Origin: Aquificota bacterium
GTDB lineage: Bacteria > Thermosulfidibacterota > Thermosulfidibacteria > Thermosulfidibacterales > B14-G1
Reading direction: 5' to 3'
Length of the DNA: 14,474 nucleotides
NCBI GenBank assembly: GCA_015486015.1
Contig: WFSL01000012.1
Location: 1 to 14,474 of the forward strand
The first letter of the stretch is position 1, and the number at the start of each line of letters is the position of its first letter. The translations under genes were made by a program, and so were the position numbers. This document shows positions 1-7,062 of this stretch, piece after piece. The notes under the pieces are model-generated. The model searched no databases. It was not told the DNA's origin and was given only the letters and a program-made list of their open reading frames with translations.

Positions 1-611
1 CTATAGAGGATGTCCTCAAGGCCCCTATAGTGGCTTGGCCTCTGGGCTTATACGATTGCTGTGGTGTAAGCGACGGTGCAGCGGCCGCCATCATCACCAC
101 ACCGGAGATCGCCAAGGGTCTGCGCCAGGATTTCGTGAGGGTGAAGGCCCTTCAGGTGGCAGTCACATCGGGGGAGGAGCTCATGTATCAGGCTTGGGAC
201 GGCACCCACGTGGAGTCCACGGTGAGGGCAGCGACTAAGGCCTATGAGGAGGCGGGGATAAAGAACCCTCGGGAGGAGATTGGGGTGATGGAAATCCACG
301 ACTGCTTCTCCATCACCGAATTGGTCACCTACGAGGATCTGGGGATTTCTCCCAGGGGAAAGGCGAGCGACGATGTAAACAACGGTTTCTTTGATCTGGA
401 TGGTAAGATTCCCTGCCAGCCTGATGGTGGCCTGAAGTGTTTTGGCCATCCCATAGGTGCCTCGGGTCTGCGCATGATGTACGAGGTGTACAAACAGATC
501 CAGGGCAAGGCAGGTGAGAGGCAGGTGAAGGACCCCAAGCTGGGGCTCACCCACAATCTGGGGGGTTATCCCATCAGCAGTGTGGTGAGTGTGGCCATAG
601 TGGGTTTGTGA
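1..611 (+). CDS. Thiolase, SCP2-like acetyl-CoA acetyltransferase family (C-terminal part, 5' truncated)
   Basis: The frame is open from base 3, so the gene begins before the window; about 202 C-terminal residues are visible. The product would cleave a 3-ketoacyl-CoA with CoA, or do the reverse condensation. The sequence has the thiolase-2 hallmarks: AWPLGLYDCCGVSDGAAAA near the visible start, HDCFS (the usual active-site His region) around base 297, and GGLKCFGHPIGASG around base 430, carrying the Cys and GHP of the second catalytic loop. The wording resembles the SCP2/thiolase-like subgroup more than classical FadA/AtoB. The nucleophilic Cys of the N-terminal half is outside the window and cannot be checked. 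The stop TGA overlaps a spurious GTG of the next frame, and the following dehydrogenase starts 11 bases later, so the two are probably co-transcribed. Family assignment is firm; substrate is unknown. Confidence 0.88.
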   Translation, partial: IEDVLKAPIVAWPLGLYDCCGVSDGAAAAIITTPEIAKGLRQDFVRVKALQVAVTSGEELMYQAWDGTHVESTVRAATKAYEEAGIKNPREEIGVMEIHDCFSITELVTYEDLGISPRGKASDDVNNGFFDLDGKIPCQPDGGLKCFGHPIGASGLRMMYEVYKQIQGKAGERQVKDPKLGLTHNLGGYPISSVVSVAIVGL

Positions 612-616
612 GGAGG
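611..616 (+). promoter_or_regulatory. Shine-Dalgarno deciding the acyl-CoA dehydrogenase start
   Basis: AGGAGG lies six bases before ATG 623. This favours ATG 623 over the in-frame GTG at 608, which would sit inside the thiolase stop region and lacks a comparable site. Confidence 0.75.
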
Positions 617-622
617 TGGGAA

Positions 623-1789
623 ATGATCAGGAACGTGGATTTTTACTTGATGGAGGAGCTTTTGGAGGAAGAGGAAAAGATCATCCGTGATACCACCAGA
701 AGGTTTGTAGAGGAGAAGGTATTGCCCCTAATTCCTGAGCACTACGATAAGGGCACCTTTCCCACGGAGCTTATACCGGAGATAGGTAAGCTGGGCCTCT
801 TTGGCATTACCATCCCCCAGGAGTATGGGGGGGCAGGGGCCAGCTATTTTTCCTATGGGCTTGCCTGCCAGGAGCTGGAATGGTGCGACAGCGGGCTGAG
901 GAGTCTGGTCTCTGTGCAGAATTCCCTTTGCATGTATCCCATTTATGCTTACGGTTCTGAGGAACAGAAAAGAAAGTACCTCCCCAGGATGGCTACAGGG
1001 GAGATCATCGGTTGTTATGGGCTTACAGAGCCCGATGCAGGCTCAGACCCCGCCAGCATGAGGACCGTGGCCAAAAAGGTAGAGGGAGGATGGGTCCTTA
1101 ACGGCAACAAGATCTGGATCACCAATGCCCCCATAGCTGGTCTGGCCGTGGTATGGGCCAAGACCCAGGAAGGGGTGAGGGGGTTCATCGTGGAGAGGGG
1201 TACTCCGGGCTTTGAGACACCGGAGATCAAACAGAAGATGTCCCTTAGGTTTTCCCCCACGGGAGAGATTGTTCTGGAGGACTGTTTTGTGCCAGAGGAA
1301 AACATGCTTCCTGGGAGCGAGATGGGCATGAAGGCGCCATTTTCCTGCCTCACCCGGGCGAGGTACGGCATAGCTTGGGGAGGGGTGGGTATGGCGGCCT
1401 TCTGCTATGAGAGGGCATTGGAATATGCCAAGGAGCGCATACAATTTGGGAGGCCCCTGGCCTCATTCCAGCTCATCCAGCAGGACCTGGCGGATATGCT
1501 CACGGAGATTACGAAGTGCCAGCTATTGGTCTATCGGTTGGGCAGGCTCTTTGATGAAGGAAGGGCATCCCATGTGATGGTCTCCATGGCCAAGAGGGCA
1601 TGCACCATGATGGCCCACCAGGTAACAAGAAAGGCCAGAGAGATCCTGGGAGGAAATGGGATCAGCCTGGAATATCACATAATAAGGCATCTGTGTAACA
1701 CAGAGACCACCACCACTTATGAAGGTACGAGTAAGATCCATGCCCTTATTCTGGGAAGACACATCACAGGAATCAGCGCCTTTAGATAA
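623..1789 (+). CDS. gcdH: Glutaryl-CoA dehydrogenase-like acyl-CoA dehydrogenase
   Basis: This FAD enzyme of 388 residues would oxidise glutaryl-CoA (or a close dicarboxylyl-CoA) and pass electrons to electron-transfer flavoprotein. It matches the GcdH family along its whole length: CYGLTEPDAGSDP (FAD/substrate loop), LNGNKIWITNAP, ARYGIAWGG, GGNGISLEYHIIRH and the end YEGTSKIHALILGRHITG. The catalytic base is Glu367 in YEGT. Glu86, Arg93 and Ser94 (ELEWCDSGLRS) align with the human residues recalled as Glu87, Arg94 and Ser95, which contact the substrate carboxylate, so a dicarboxylyl-CoA substrate is likely. Whether it also decarboxylates to crotonyl-CoA or stops at glutaconyl-CoA, as some anaerobes do, cannot be told here. 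Start chosen from the AGGAGG. Upstream neighbour is a thiolase; downstream is a CoA-transferase pair. Confidence 0.87.
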   Translation: MIRNVDFYLMEELLEEEEKIIRDTTRRFVEEKVLPLIPEHYDKGTFPTELIPEIGKLGLFGITIPQEYGGAGASYFSYGLACQELEWCDSGLRSLVSVQNSLCMYPIYAYGSEEQKRKYLPRMATGEIIGCYGLTEPDAGSDPASMRTVAKKVEGGWVLNGNKIWITNAPIAGLAVVWAKTQEGVRGFIVERGTPGFETPEIKQKMSLRFSPTGEIVLEDCFVPEENMLPGSEMGMKAPFSCLTRARYGIAWGGVGMAAFCYERALEYAKERIQFGRPLASFQLIQQDLADMLTEITKCQLLVYRLGRLFDEGRASHVMVSMAKRACTMMAHQVTRKAREILGGNGISLEYHIIRHLCNTETTTTYEGTSKIHALILGRHITGISAFR

Positions 1790-1994
1790 GGTGGGCGTAG
1801 AATCTTGGTGGAAAGGCTTCATTCATTATCAGATTGACTAAGCCATGTTAATTTGTTAAGTGGAAATAACGTCCGGTAGGTAGGCACTGGAGAACTTTGG
1901 CCCAAGAGACTCAGAGTTCAGTTGTACTTTTCAGAGGGGGAGTTGGGGGCAGTCAAAAAGGGATAGTTTCCACAGTTTTGATGGGAGGAGTGGG
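1790..1994. other. Intergenic gap inside the acyl-CoA cluster
   Basis: This 205-base stretch is the only sizeable gap in the plus-strand block. It holds no credible gene, no strong terminator hairpin and no B12-box-like sequence. A TTGACT at 1834-1839 could be a -35 element, but the hexamer about 17 bases later (TAAGTG) is a poor -10, so a promoter for the CoA-transferase genes is possible but not shown. GGAGGAG ending four bases before ATG 1995 is the ribosome binding site of the next gene. Confidence 0.5.
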
Positions 1995-2846
1995 ATGAGA
2001 GAGAAACTGATGGATGCAAGAGAGGCCATCGCCAGATTTGTAAGGGATGGTTGCTCTATTGCCATTAGCGGGGTGGGTAGAAATGCCTCTCCCATGGCCC
2101 TGGTGAGGGAGATTATCAGGCAAAGGAGGAAGGATCTCACCATAATAGGACCTGAAAAGGGGATGGACTTCGATATCCTCATAGGTGCTGGGTGTGTGAA
2201 AGAGGTGGTCTTTGCCTTTGTGACCTTAGAGGAGTTCGGTTTTGCCAGAAGTTTTAGGAGGGCTGTGGAGTCTGGCACCATTAGGGTTACAGAACATACG
2301 TGAGCTACCATTCTCACAGGGCTGCGGGCTGCAGCCTCAGGGGTGAGTTTCCTCCCCATAAAGGGGTTGGAAGGCTCAGATCTGCTGAAGATAAGGGGTT
2401 TTGAGACTGTCACATGCCCTTATACAGGGGAGAGATATATAGCCTGTCCAAAGATTGAACCCGATGTGGCGATAATGCATGGGCAGAGGGCAGATAAGTA
2501 TGGGAATGTTCAACTGGAGGGCCCTCCCCTGGATCATGTGATCATGGTAAAGGCGGCCAAAAGAGCGATCATCTCCGTGGAGGAGATAGTGCCTACAGAT
2601 AAAATCAGGGAGAATCCCATAGCCACGGTTATACCCCATTATATGGTGGATGCCATCGTGGAATTACCTTATGGGGCCCATCCCGCCTCATGCCATGGAT
2701 ACTACGAGAGCGATAGAGAGCATGTGAGGGAATATGCAAAGGCTTCCGATACCCCCGAAGGCCTTCAGGACTATCTGGCCCGGTATGTGTATGGGGTGAA
2801 GGACCATGAGGAGTACATGGATATGGTGAAGGGGGTAAGGTTATGA
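1995..2846 (+). CDS. CoA-transferase subunit A, glutaconate/3-oxoacid type, interrupted by an in-frame TGA
   Basis: Alpha subunit of a class I CoA-transferase moving CoA between acyl-CoA and a free acid. The 283-codon frame resembles glutaconate CoA-transferase A: DGCSIAISGVG near the N-terminus, MDFDILIGAGCVKEV, then RAAASGVSFLP, EPDVAIMHGQRADKYGNVQ, EEIVPTDKIRENP, DAIVELPYGAHPASCHGYYESD and the C-terminal KDHEEYM. Codon 103 (2301-2303) is TGA, between ...VTEHT and ATILTGLRAAA. The frame is the same before and after and both halves align with the family, so this is a single-codon event, not a frameshift. Options: selenocysteine insertion (a SECIS-like hairpin follows), a recent nonsense mutation, restart at GTG 2343 (no good ribosome site), or a sequence error. 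In relatives I recall, this position is polar and not Cys, which weakens the selenocysteine reading. The gene overlaps subunit B by ATGA. Confidence 0.8.
2313..2347 (+). promoter_or_regulatory. Hairpin downstream of the in-frame TGA, SECIS-like
   Basis: A perfect 6-bp stem GGCTGC (2320-2325) / GCAGCC (2331-2336) has the loop GGGCT. Below it CTCAC (2313-2317) pairs with GTGAG (2343-2347) across an asymmetric internal loop. The apical loop begins 23 bases after the TGA and starts with GG, which fits the published bacterial SECIS pattern as I know it (loop roughly 16-37 bases downstream, G among the first two loop bases). It also recalls the E. coli fdhF hairpin with loop GGUCU. It lies in coding sequence rich in Ala and Gly codons, so a chance GC stem is quite possible. 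Confidence 0.3.
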
Positions 2847-3628
2847 GTGACTACACTATTGCAGAGCTCATGTCCGTTTGTATGGCTAAGGAGGTGAGGG
2901 ACGGAGACCTTTTGGTGCAAGGTCTCTACTCTCCCATGGTGATGGTGGGGTGCTGGCTTGCCAAGCGGACCCACGCTCCCCATGCGGTGATCTTCAACGT
3001 CTCCGAGGGGATAGAGGGCAGGCCCAGATATCTTCCATATTCCACGGCGGAGCCTGAGCTGGCCAGGGATTGCGTGGCGTTCCCAGACTTCCTCCACGTT
3101 GGAGAGCTGGCAGCCAGGGGAAGACTGGATCTGGTTTTTTTGAGTGCAGCCCAGGTGGACATGTACGGCAACACAAACCTCTCTGTGATAGGGGATTACT
3201 GCCATCCTAAGGTGAGACTCCCCGGCGGGGCGGCCACCACTTACTTTTTCGGTATGGCTAAGCGTTCTGTTATTTGGATTGTGAGGCAGAGCAGAAAGAG
3301 TTTCGTTGAAAAGGTGGACTTCATCACGGGTGTGGGCTACCTGGATGGCCCCGGAGCCAGGGAGAAGGCTGGGCTTAGGTGGGGAGGTCCCGTAAGGGTA
3401 ATCACCAATCTGGGGGTCTATTCTTTTGACGAGGAGAGCAAAAGGATGAAGTTGGATTCGAGGCACCCTGGCGTATCCGTGGAAGAGATACTCGAAAACA
3501 CAGGCTTCGAGTTGATTCTCCCTCCAGAGGTACCAGAGACCCCTCCTCCTACCCAAGAGCAGCTCAGGCTTATCAGGGAGATGGATCCTAATGGAGTAAG
3601 GGAGCTGGAGTTTAAGAAGGAGGTGTGA
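2843..3628 (+). CDS. CoA-transferase subunit B, glutaconate/3-oxoacid type
   Basis: Beta subunit (261 residues) of the class I CoA-transferase, made from an ATGA overlap with subunit A, so the two are probably translationally coupled and assemble together. It aligns with glutaconate CoA-transferase B over its length: ELMSVCMAKEVRDGD at the N-terminus, FLSAAQVDMYGNTNLSVIGDY, RLPGGAATTYF, DFITGVGYLDGPGAREKAGL, VITNLGVYSFDEESKRM and VSVEEILENTGFEL. The catalytic Glu of this class lies in a segment that here reads NVSEGIEGR (residues 52-60). Glu55 is the best candidate, but spacing differs by about one residue from Acidaminococcus GctB as I recall it, so catalytic competence is not certain. A hydrolase of the IpdAB type, which shares this fold, is an alternative. 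The operon suggests a dicarboxylyl or ring-derived acyl-CoA. Confidence 0.82.
   Translation: MSDYTIAELMSVCMAKEVRDGDLLVQGLYSPMVMVGCWLAKRTHAPHAVIFNVSEGIEGRPRYLPYSTAEPELARDCVAFPDFLHVGELAARGRLDLVFLSAAQVDMYGNTNLSVIGDYCHPKVRLPGGAATTYFFGMAKRSVIWIVRQSRKSFVEKVDFITGVGYLDGPGAREKAGLRWGGPVRVITNLGVYSFDEESKRMKLDSRHPGVSVEEILENTGFELILPPEVPETPPPTQEQLRLIREMDPNGVRELEFKKEV
3617..3623 (+). promoter_or_regulatory. Shine-Dalgarno deciding the start of the second acyl-CoA dehydrogenase
   Basis: AAGGAGG ends seven bases before ATG 3631, inside the end of the subunit B gene. It favours ATG 3631 over the in-frame GTG at 3625, which is only one base from the motif. Confidence 0.75.
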
Positions 3629-3630
3629 AG

Positions 3631-4833
3631 ATGTTAGATTTTTCCCTTTCTTTTGAGCAAAAAACGCTTCGCCAGACTGTCAAGAGGTTTGTAGAGAAAG
3701 AGATCGTCCCAATCGCCCTGGAATTTGAGAAGGATGAAATGGAAGGTAAGCTGGCCCATGAGGTGATCCAGAAGGCTGCCCAGGCAGGGATACTGGGTCT
3801 TCCGGTGCCTGAGGAGTATGGTGGGGGAGGGGCGTCGGGTATCGAGTGTAACATTGCCTTGGAGGAGCTGGCAGTGGGATGTGGTGGCATTGCCACTGCC
3901 ATTGGGGCCAGTTGGTTTGGCCAGACGCCCATTCTTATGGCAGCCACGAAGGAGCAGCGGGAGAGATGGTTTCCCATCCTGGCCTCCAAGGAAGAGGGGC
4001 ACCTGGTCTGCATGGCCATGACCGAGCCCCAGGGGGGATCCGATATAGAGAATGCCCAGATGGGCCTGAGGACTGTGAGAACACGGGTGAGGTTTGAGGG
4101 TGACGAGATTGTTGTAACCGGTACTAAACTCTGGCCCAGCAATTTTGACGTCTCCACTCTGTATACGGTGGTGGCCACAACAGATCCCCAGAAGGGACCT
4201 GAGGGTTCGTGCCTGGTGGTAGTTGAAAGGGGTGCCAAAGGTCTCTCCTTTAGCAAACCCGTACCCAAGATGGGCATGCATGCCGATAGAAACGGTGAGA
4301 TTATCTTTGAAGATGTGAGGATCCCAAAAGAAAACATGTTGGGCAAGGTGGGAGACGGTTTCAAGCTTTTGCAAAGGACCTTGGTTTACAATAGGGTGGG
4401 GGCTGGGGCCATATCCGTGGGTATGGCCAGAGGGGCCTTTGAAAGGGCGTTGAAGTGGGCAAAGGAGAGGACAGTGATGGGGAAACCCCTGGCGGAGCAC
4501 CCTGTGGTTTCCTCTAAGCTGGCGGAGATGGCTGCCAAGATAGAGATGTCCAGGTTACTGGTGTGGAGGGCAGCCTGGTACAACGCCCAGCCCAAAAAGA
4601 GGAGCATGAAGTGGGCCAGTATGGCCAAGGTCTACGCCAGCGATCTGGCCATGGAGGTGACCACGGATGCGGTACAGGTAATGGGGTCCTATGGGTATGC
4701 CAGGGAATATGGGGTGGAGAAGTACATGAGGGATAACAAGATCATCCAGATATACATTGGGGCCAACGAACTCACCAAACAGGTGATAGGTGAAGAACTG
4801 CTCACCGCTCCTGAGGACATGTTCGAGGTGTAG
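3631..4833 (+). CDS. Acyl-CoA dehydrogenase family protein lacking the canonical catalytic Glu
   Basis: A 400-residue FAD-dependent acyl-CoA dehydrogenase fold. Seen: LDFSLSFEQKTLRQTVKRFV at the start, LPVPEEYGGGGASGIE, CMAMTEPQGGSD (FAD loop), GTKLWPSN, EDVRIPKENMLGKVGDGFKLL, ERTVMGKPLAEHPVV and VQVMGSYGYAREYGVEKYMRDNKIIQIYIGANELTKQVIGEE. At the usual catalytic base (YEGT in short- and medium-chain enzymes) this protein has Ile376 (YIGANEL). The alternative Glu of isovaleryl-CoA and long-chain dehydrogenases, on the helix read here as LLQRTLVYNRVGAG, also appears absent. Related enzymes with a moved base exist, for example the cyclohex-1-ene-carboxyl-CoA dehydrogenases of benzoate and cyclohexane-carboxylate metabolism, so it may act on a ring, perform a 1,4-dehydrogenation, or run as a reductase. 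It lies three bases after the transferase B gene. Family firm, reaction unknown. Confidence 0.85.
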   Translation: MLDFSLSFEQKTLRQTVKRFVEKEIVPIALEFEKDEMEGKLAHEVIQKAAQAGILGLPVPEEYGGGGASGIECNIALEELAVGCGGIATAIGASWFGQTPILMAATKEQRERWFPILASKEEGHLVCMAMTEPQGGSDIENAQMGLRTVRTRVRFEGDEIVVTGTKLWPSNFDVSTLYTVVATTDPQKGPEGSCLVVVERGAKGLSFSKPVPKMGMHADRNGEIIFEDVRIPKENMLGKVGDGFKLLQRTLVYNRVGAGAISVGMARGAFERALKWAKERTVMGKPLAEHPVVSSKLAEMAAKIEMSRLLVWRAAWYNAQPKKRSMKWASMAKVYASDLAMEVTTDAVQVMGSYGYAREYGVEKYMRDNKIIQIYIGANELTKQVIGEELLTAPEDMFEV

Positions 4834-4842
4834 GAGGTAACC

Positions 4843-6321
4843 ATGGAGAAGAGAAAGTATGGGCTCTTCATAGGTGGAGATTGGGTAGAGGCGGAAAGTG
4901 GAGAGACCTTTTTCTCTGCCTTTCCTGCCACGGGTGAAGTGGTAGCGGAGCTGGCCAAGGCGGGCAAAGCAGACGTGGACAAAGCAGTGAAAGCGGCCAG
5001 GGCCGCTTTTGAGGAGGGAAAGTGGCCTAAGCTCTCGGCAACGGAGAGGGGGAGGCTTCTAAGAAAGGTCGCCCAGGGGATCCAGGACAGGTTAGAAGAG
5101 TTTGCGAGGCTGGAAACCTTGGACACAGGGAAGCCTATCAGGGACTCCCTTAGGATTGATATCCCCATGGTGGTGGATGTCTTTGACTACTATGGAGGAC
5201 TGGCAGACAAGATTATGGGAGAGACCATTCCTGTGCCTGGGAACTTCTTGGACTTTACTTTGAGGGAACCCGTGGGTGTAGCCGGGCTCATTGTGCCCTG
5301 GAACTACCCATTATTCCTTGCCTCCTGGAAGATTGCACCTGCACTGGCTGCAGGATGTACGGTGGTGGTGAAGCCTGCATCTCTAACCCCCCAAACTGTC
5401 CTTGAACTGGCCAACGTGATGAACGAGGTGGGGGTGCCGCCGGGCGTGTACAATGTGATCACTGGTCCAGGTAGCGAGGTGGGGGCTGCCCTTGTGGAGC
5501 ATCCAGGTGTTGACAAGGTAGCTTTGACTGGTGAGACCCAGACAGGGAAGTTGGTGATGGAGATGGCGTCCAAAGGGGTGAAGAATATCTCCTTGGAGCT
5601 GGGTGGGAAGTCCCCCAACATCGTCTTCGAAGATGCCAGCATGGATGAGGCTGTGAGGGGTGCCCTTTTTGGTATCTTCATGAACCAGGGGGAGGTTTGC
5701 TGTGCAGGGAGCAGACTCCTTCTCCAGGAAAGCATCAAGGAGGAGTTTTTGGGGAAGCTGGTAGAGATGGCCAGGGGCATAAGGCTTGGTCATCCCTTAG
5801 AGAGGGAGACCCAGTTTGGTCCCTTAGTCTCACAGGAGCAGTTGGAGAAAGTGGAAGGCTATGTGGAAAGCGGCTTGGAAGAGGGGGCCCAGCTCTTGAC
5901 GGGTGGGAAGAGGCCACAGGGTGAGGCCTTTAGCAAGGGCTTCTATTATGAACCTACTGTGTTCTCCGAGGTTAAGCCCCACATGAAGATTGCCCAGGAG
6001 GAGATCTTTGGTCCTGTCCTCTCTGTGATCACCTTCAAGGACGAGAAGGAGGCGATCTCCATAGCCAATGATACCATATATGGTCTTGCAGCGGGTATCT
6101 GGACTAGGGATGTGAAGAGGGCCTTCAGGGTGGCCAAGGCCATCAAGGCAGGGAATATCTGGATTAATACTTATAACATGCTGCCTCCTCAGGCCCCCTT
6201 TGGTGGCTATAAGATGAGTGGCATTGGCAGGGAGCTGGGTATCCATGTGATCTCCCTCTACACAGAGGTTAAAAACATCATGGTCTATCTTGGGAAGGGG
6301 GGAGTGAAGTGGTTTGGTTAG
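4843..6321 (+). CDS. NAD(P)-dependent aldehyde dehydrogenase (betaine-aldehyde/ALDH superfamily)
   Basis: A 492-residue aldehyde dehydrogenase oxidising an aldehyde to the free acid with NAD(P)+. Catalytic and cofactor residues are all present: Asn154 in VPWNYPL, Lys177 in VVKPAS, the GETQTGK turn (230-236), general base Glu252 in LELGGKSPN and nucleophile Cys286 in NQGEVCCAGSR. EIFGPVLSV near residue 390 and the PFGGYKMSG end are typical. It is preceded by GGAGG with six bases to ATG 4843 and lies nine bases after the dehydrogenase stop, so it is the last gene of the plus-strand operon. A free-acid product could be the substrate for the nearby CoA-transferase, giving a path aldehyde to acid to acyl-CoA to beta-oxidation; that link is inference. 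The exact aldehyde is not predictable. Confidence 0.9.
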   Translation: MEKRKYGLFIGGDWVEAESGETFFSAFPATGEVVAELAKAGKADVDKAVKAARAAFEEGKWPKLSATERGRLLRKVAQGIQDRLEEFARLETLDTGKPIRDSLRIDIPMVVDVFDYYGGLADKIMGETIPVPGNFLDFTLREPVGVAGLIVPWNYPLFLASWKIAPALAAGCTVVVKPASLTPQTVLELANVMNEVGVPPGVYNVITGPGSEVGAALVEHPGVDKVALTGETQTGKLVMEMASKGVKNISLELGGKSPNIVFEDASMDEAVRGALFGIFMNQGEVCCAGSRLLLQESIKEEFLGKLVEMARGIRLGHPLERETQFGPLVSQEQLEKVEGYVESGLEEGAQLLTGGKRPQGEAFSKGFYYEPTVFSEVKPHMKIAQEEIFGPVLSVITFKDEKEAISIANDTIYGLAAGIWTRDVKRAFRVAKAIKAGNIWINTYNMLPPQAPFGGYKMSGIGRELGIHVISLYTEVKNIMVYLGKGGVKWFG

Positions 6322-6335
6322 CGTCTTGTGAGCAA

Positions 6336-6358
6336 GGTGTCAGGTCTCAACATTTGAC
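6336..6358 (+). repeat. Left terminal inverted repeat of the intergenic element
   Basis: Twenty-three bases starting GGTGTCAGG and ending ATTTGAC; exact reverse complement of 6509-6531. Confidence 0.9.
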
Positions 6359-6508
6359 AAACTGCTTTGGGGGGTGGTGGGGAGGCTTATGGAGAACAAA
6401 GCAGTTCCTCTCTTATCTGGGATCAGCTTTCGAGCGGTATGGGGCTGTCATTCATACTTCTACCCCCTTGCTCGAATTTGTTACAAATTATGCATCACAT
6501 CAAGGAAT

Positions 6509-6531
6509 GTCAAATGTTGAGACCTGACACC
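6509..6531 (-). repeat. Right terminal inverted repeat of the intergenic element
   Basis: Twenty-three bases starting GTCAAATG and ending CCTGACACC; exact reverse complement of 6336-6358. Confidence 0.9.
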
Positions 6532-6546
6532 TAAGTATACCGTTCT

Positions 6547-7062
6547 CTACTTGACTATTACCGGCATCCCACAGACGGTGAGGATTACCCTATGGGCCAG
6601 GCGGGCTACCTCCTGGTTCAATAGTCCGGCTATATCCCTAAATTCCCTACTCCCTGGATCGCAGGGTACAATGCCGGAGCCTACCTCGTTGGTCACAATA
6701 ATTAGATCACAGGGTGGGTGTTTGAGTGCCCTCAGAAATCTCTGAACCATAGGGTCATCCATAGATACTTTTCCTGCCCTATGCTGGAGATTCCCCAGCC
6801 ACACGGTAAGACAGTCTACGATGGCTACCTCAATCTCAGGGGGCAGGTTGTCGAGGGCATGTGCCAAATCCATAGGCTCTTCTATAGTGATAAAGTTGGG
6901 GTCCCTATCGAGTCGGTGCCTCTTAATTCTCTCTCTCATCTCTTCATCTACTGGCTCTGCCGTGGCAATGAACGCCTTCTTAGCGCAGGTAGAAGCCAGC
7001 TCAAGGGCATAACGGCTCTTGCCGCTCCTTGCCCCTCCTGTGATAAGTGTAATGTGTCCCAT
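6547..7062 (-). CDS. cobU: Adenosylcobinamide kinase / adenosylcobinamide-phosphate guanylyltransferase
   Basis: CobU (171 residues) phosphorylates adenosylcobinamide and then activates it with GTP to AdoCbi-GDP, the first steps of nucleotide-loop assembly in the cytoplasm. Nearly every family signature is seen: P-loop GGARSGKS (9-16), ATAEPVDEEMRERIKRH with His49 matching the GMP-accepting His of the Salmonella enzyme, TIEEP (59-63), VDCLTVWLGNL (82-92), VTNEVGSGIVP (123-133), FRDIAGLLNQEVA and the C-terminal V.GMPVIVK. The ATG follows directly on the TGA of the ABC ATPase gene (TGAATG), with GGAGA about seven bases upstream. It is the last gene of the minus-strand operon and fixes the operon's role in corrinoid salvage. 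CobS, CobT and CbiB are not in the window. Confidence 0.95.
   Translation of the reverse strand: MGHITLITGGARSGKSRYALELASTCAKKAFIATAEPVDEEMRERIKRHRLDRDPNFITIEEPMDLAHALDNLPPEIEVAIVDCLTVWLGNLQHRAGKVSMDDPMVQRFLRALKHPPCDLIIVTNEVGSGIVPCDPGSREFRDIAGLLNQEVARLAHRVILTVCGMPVIVK

Larger units (their letters stand above)
6336..6531. mobile_element. Putative MITE/REP-type element with perfect 23-bp terminal inverted repeats
   Basis: The 196-base element lies between two converging operons, 14 bases after the aldehyde dehydrogenase stop and 15 bases after the cobU stop. Its ends (6336-6358 and 6509-6531) are perfect 23-base inverted repeats beginning GGTGTCAGGTCTCAAC. Inside are two more inverted repeats: AACTGCTTTG (6360-6369) with CAAAGCAGTT (6397-6406), and TTCGAGC (6429-6435) with GCTCGAA (6470-6476). 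The whole could fold as a long stem with two arms. There is no transposase gene and no clear target-site duplication. It may have been mobilised in trans (for example by a RAYT or a DDE transposase), and it could also stop transcription from either side, although no T-tract is seen. Confidence 0.55.

Noticed and set aside
1790-1994. Cobalamin riboswitch or strong promoter in the gap before the CoA-transferase
   Set aside because: No B12-box-like sequence, and the only -35-like hexamer has a poor -10 partner.
2343-2846. Separate gene starting at GTG 2343
   Set aside because: It is in the same frame as the upstream half with only a TGA between and has no Shine-Dalgarno; the two halves together make one normal-length CoA-transferase A.
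6309-6527. Plus-strand open frame of 72 codons across the intergenic element
   Set aside because: It runs through both inverted repeats, has no ribosome site and no recognisable protein sequence; it is an accident of the repeat.
6322-6546. Complete insertion sequence
   Set aside because: Only about 150 bases lie between the inverted repeats, with no room for a transposase and no visible target duplication.
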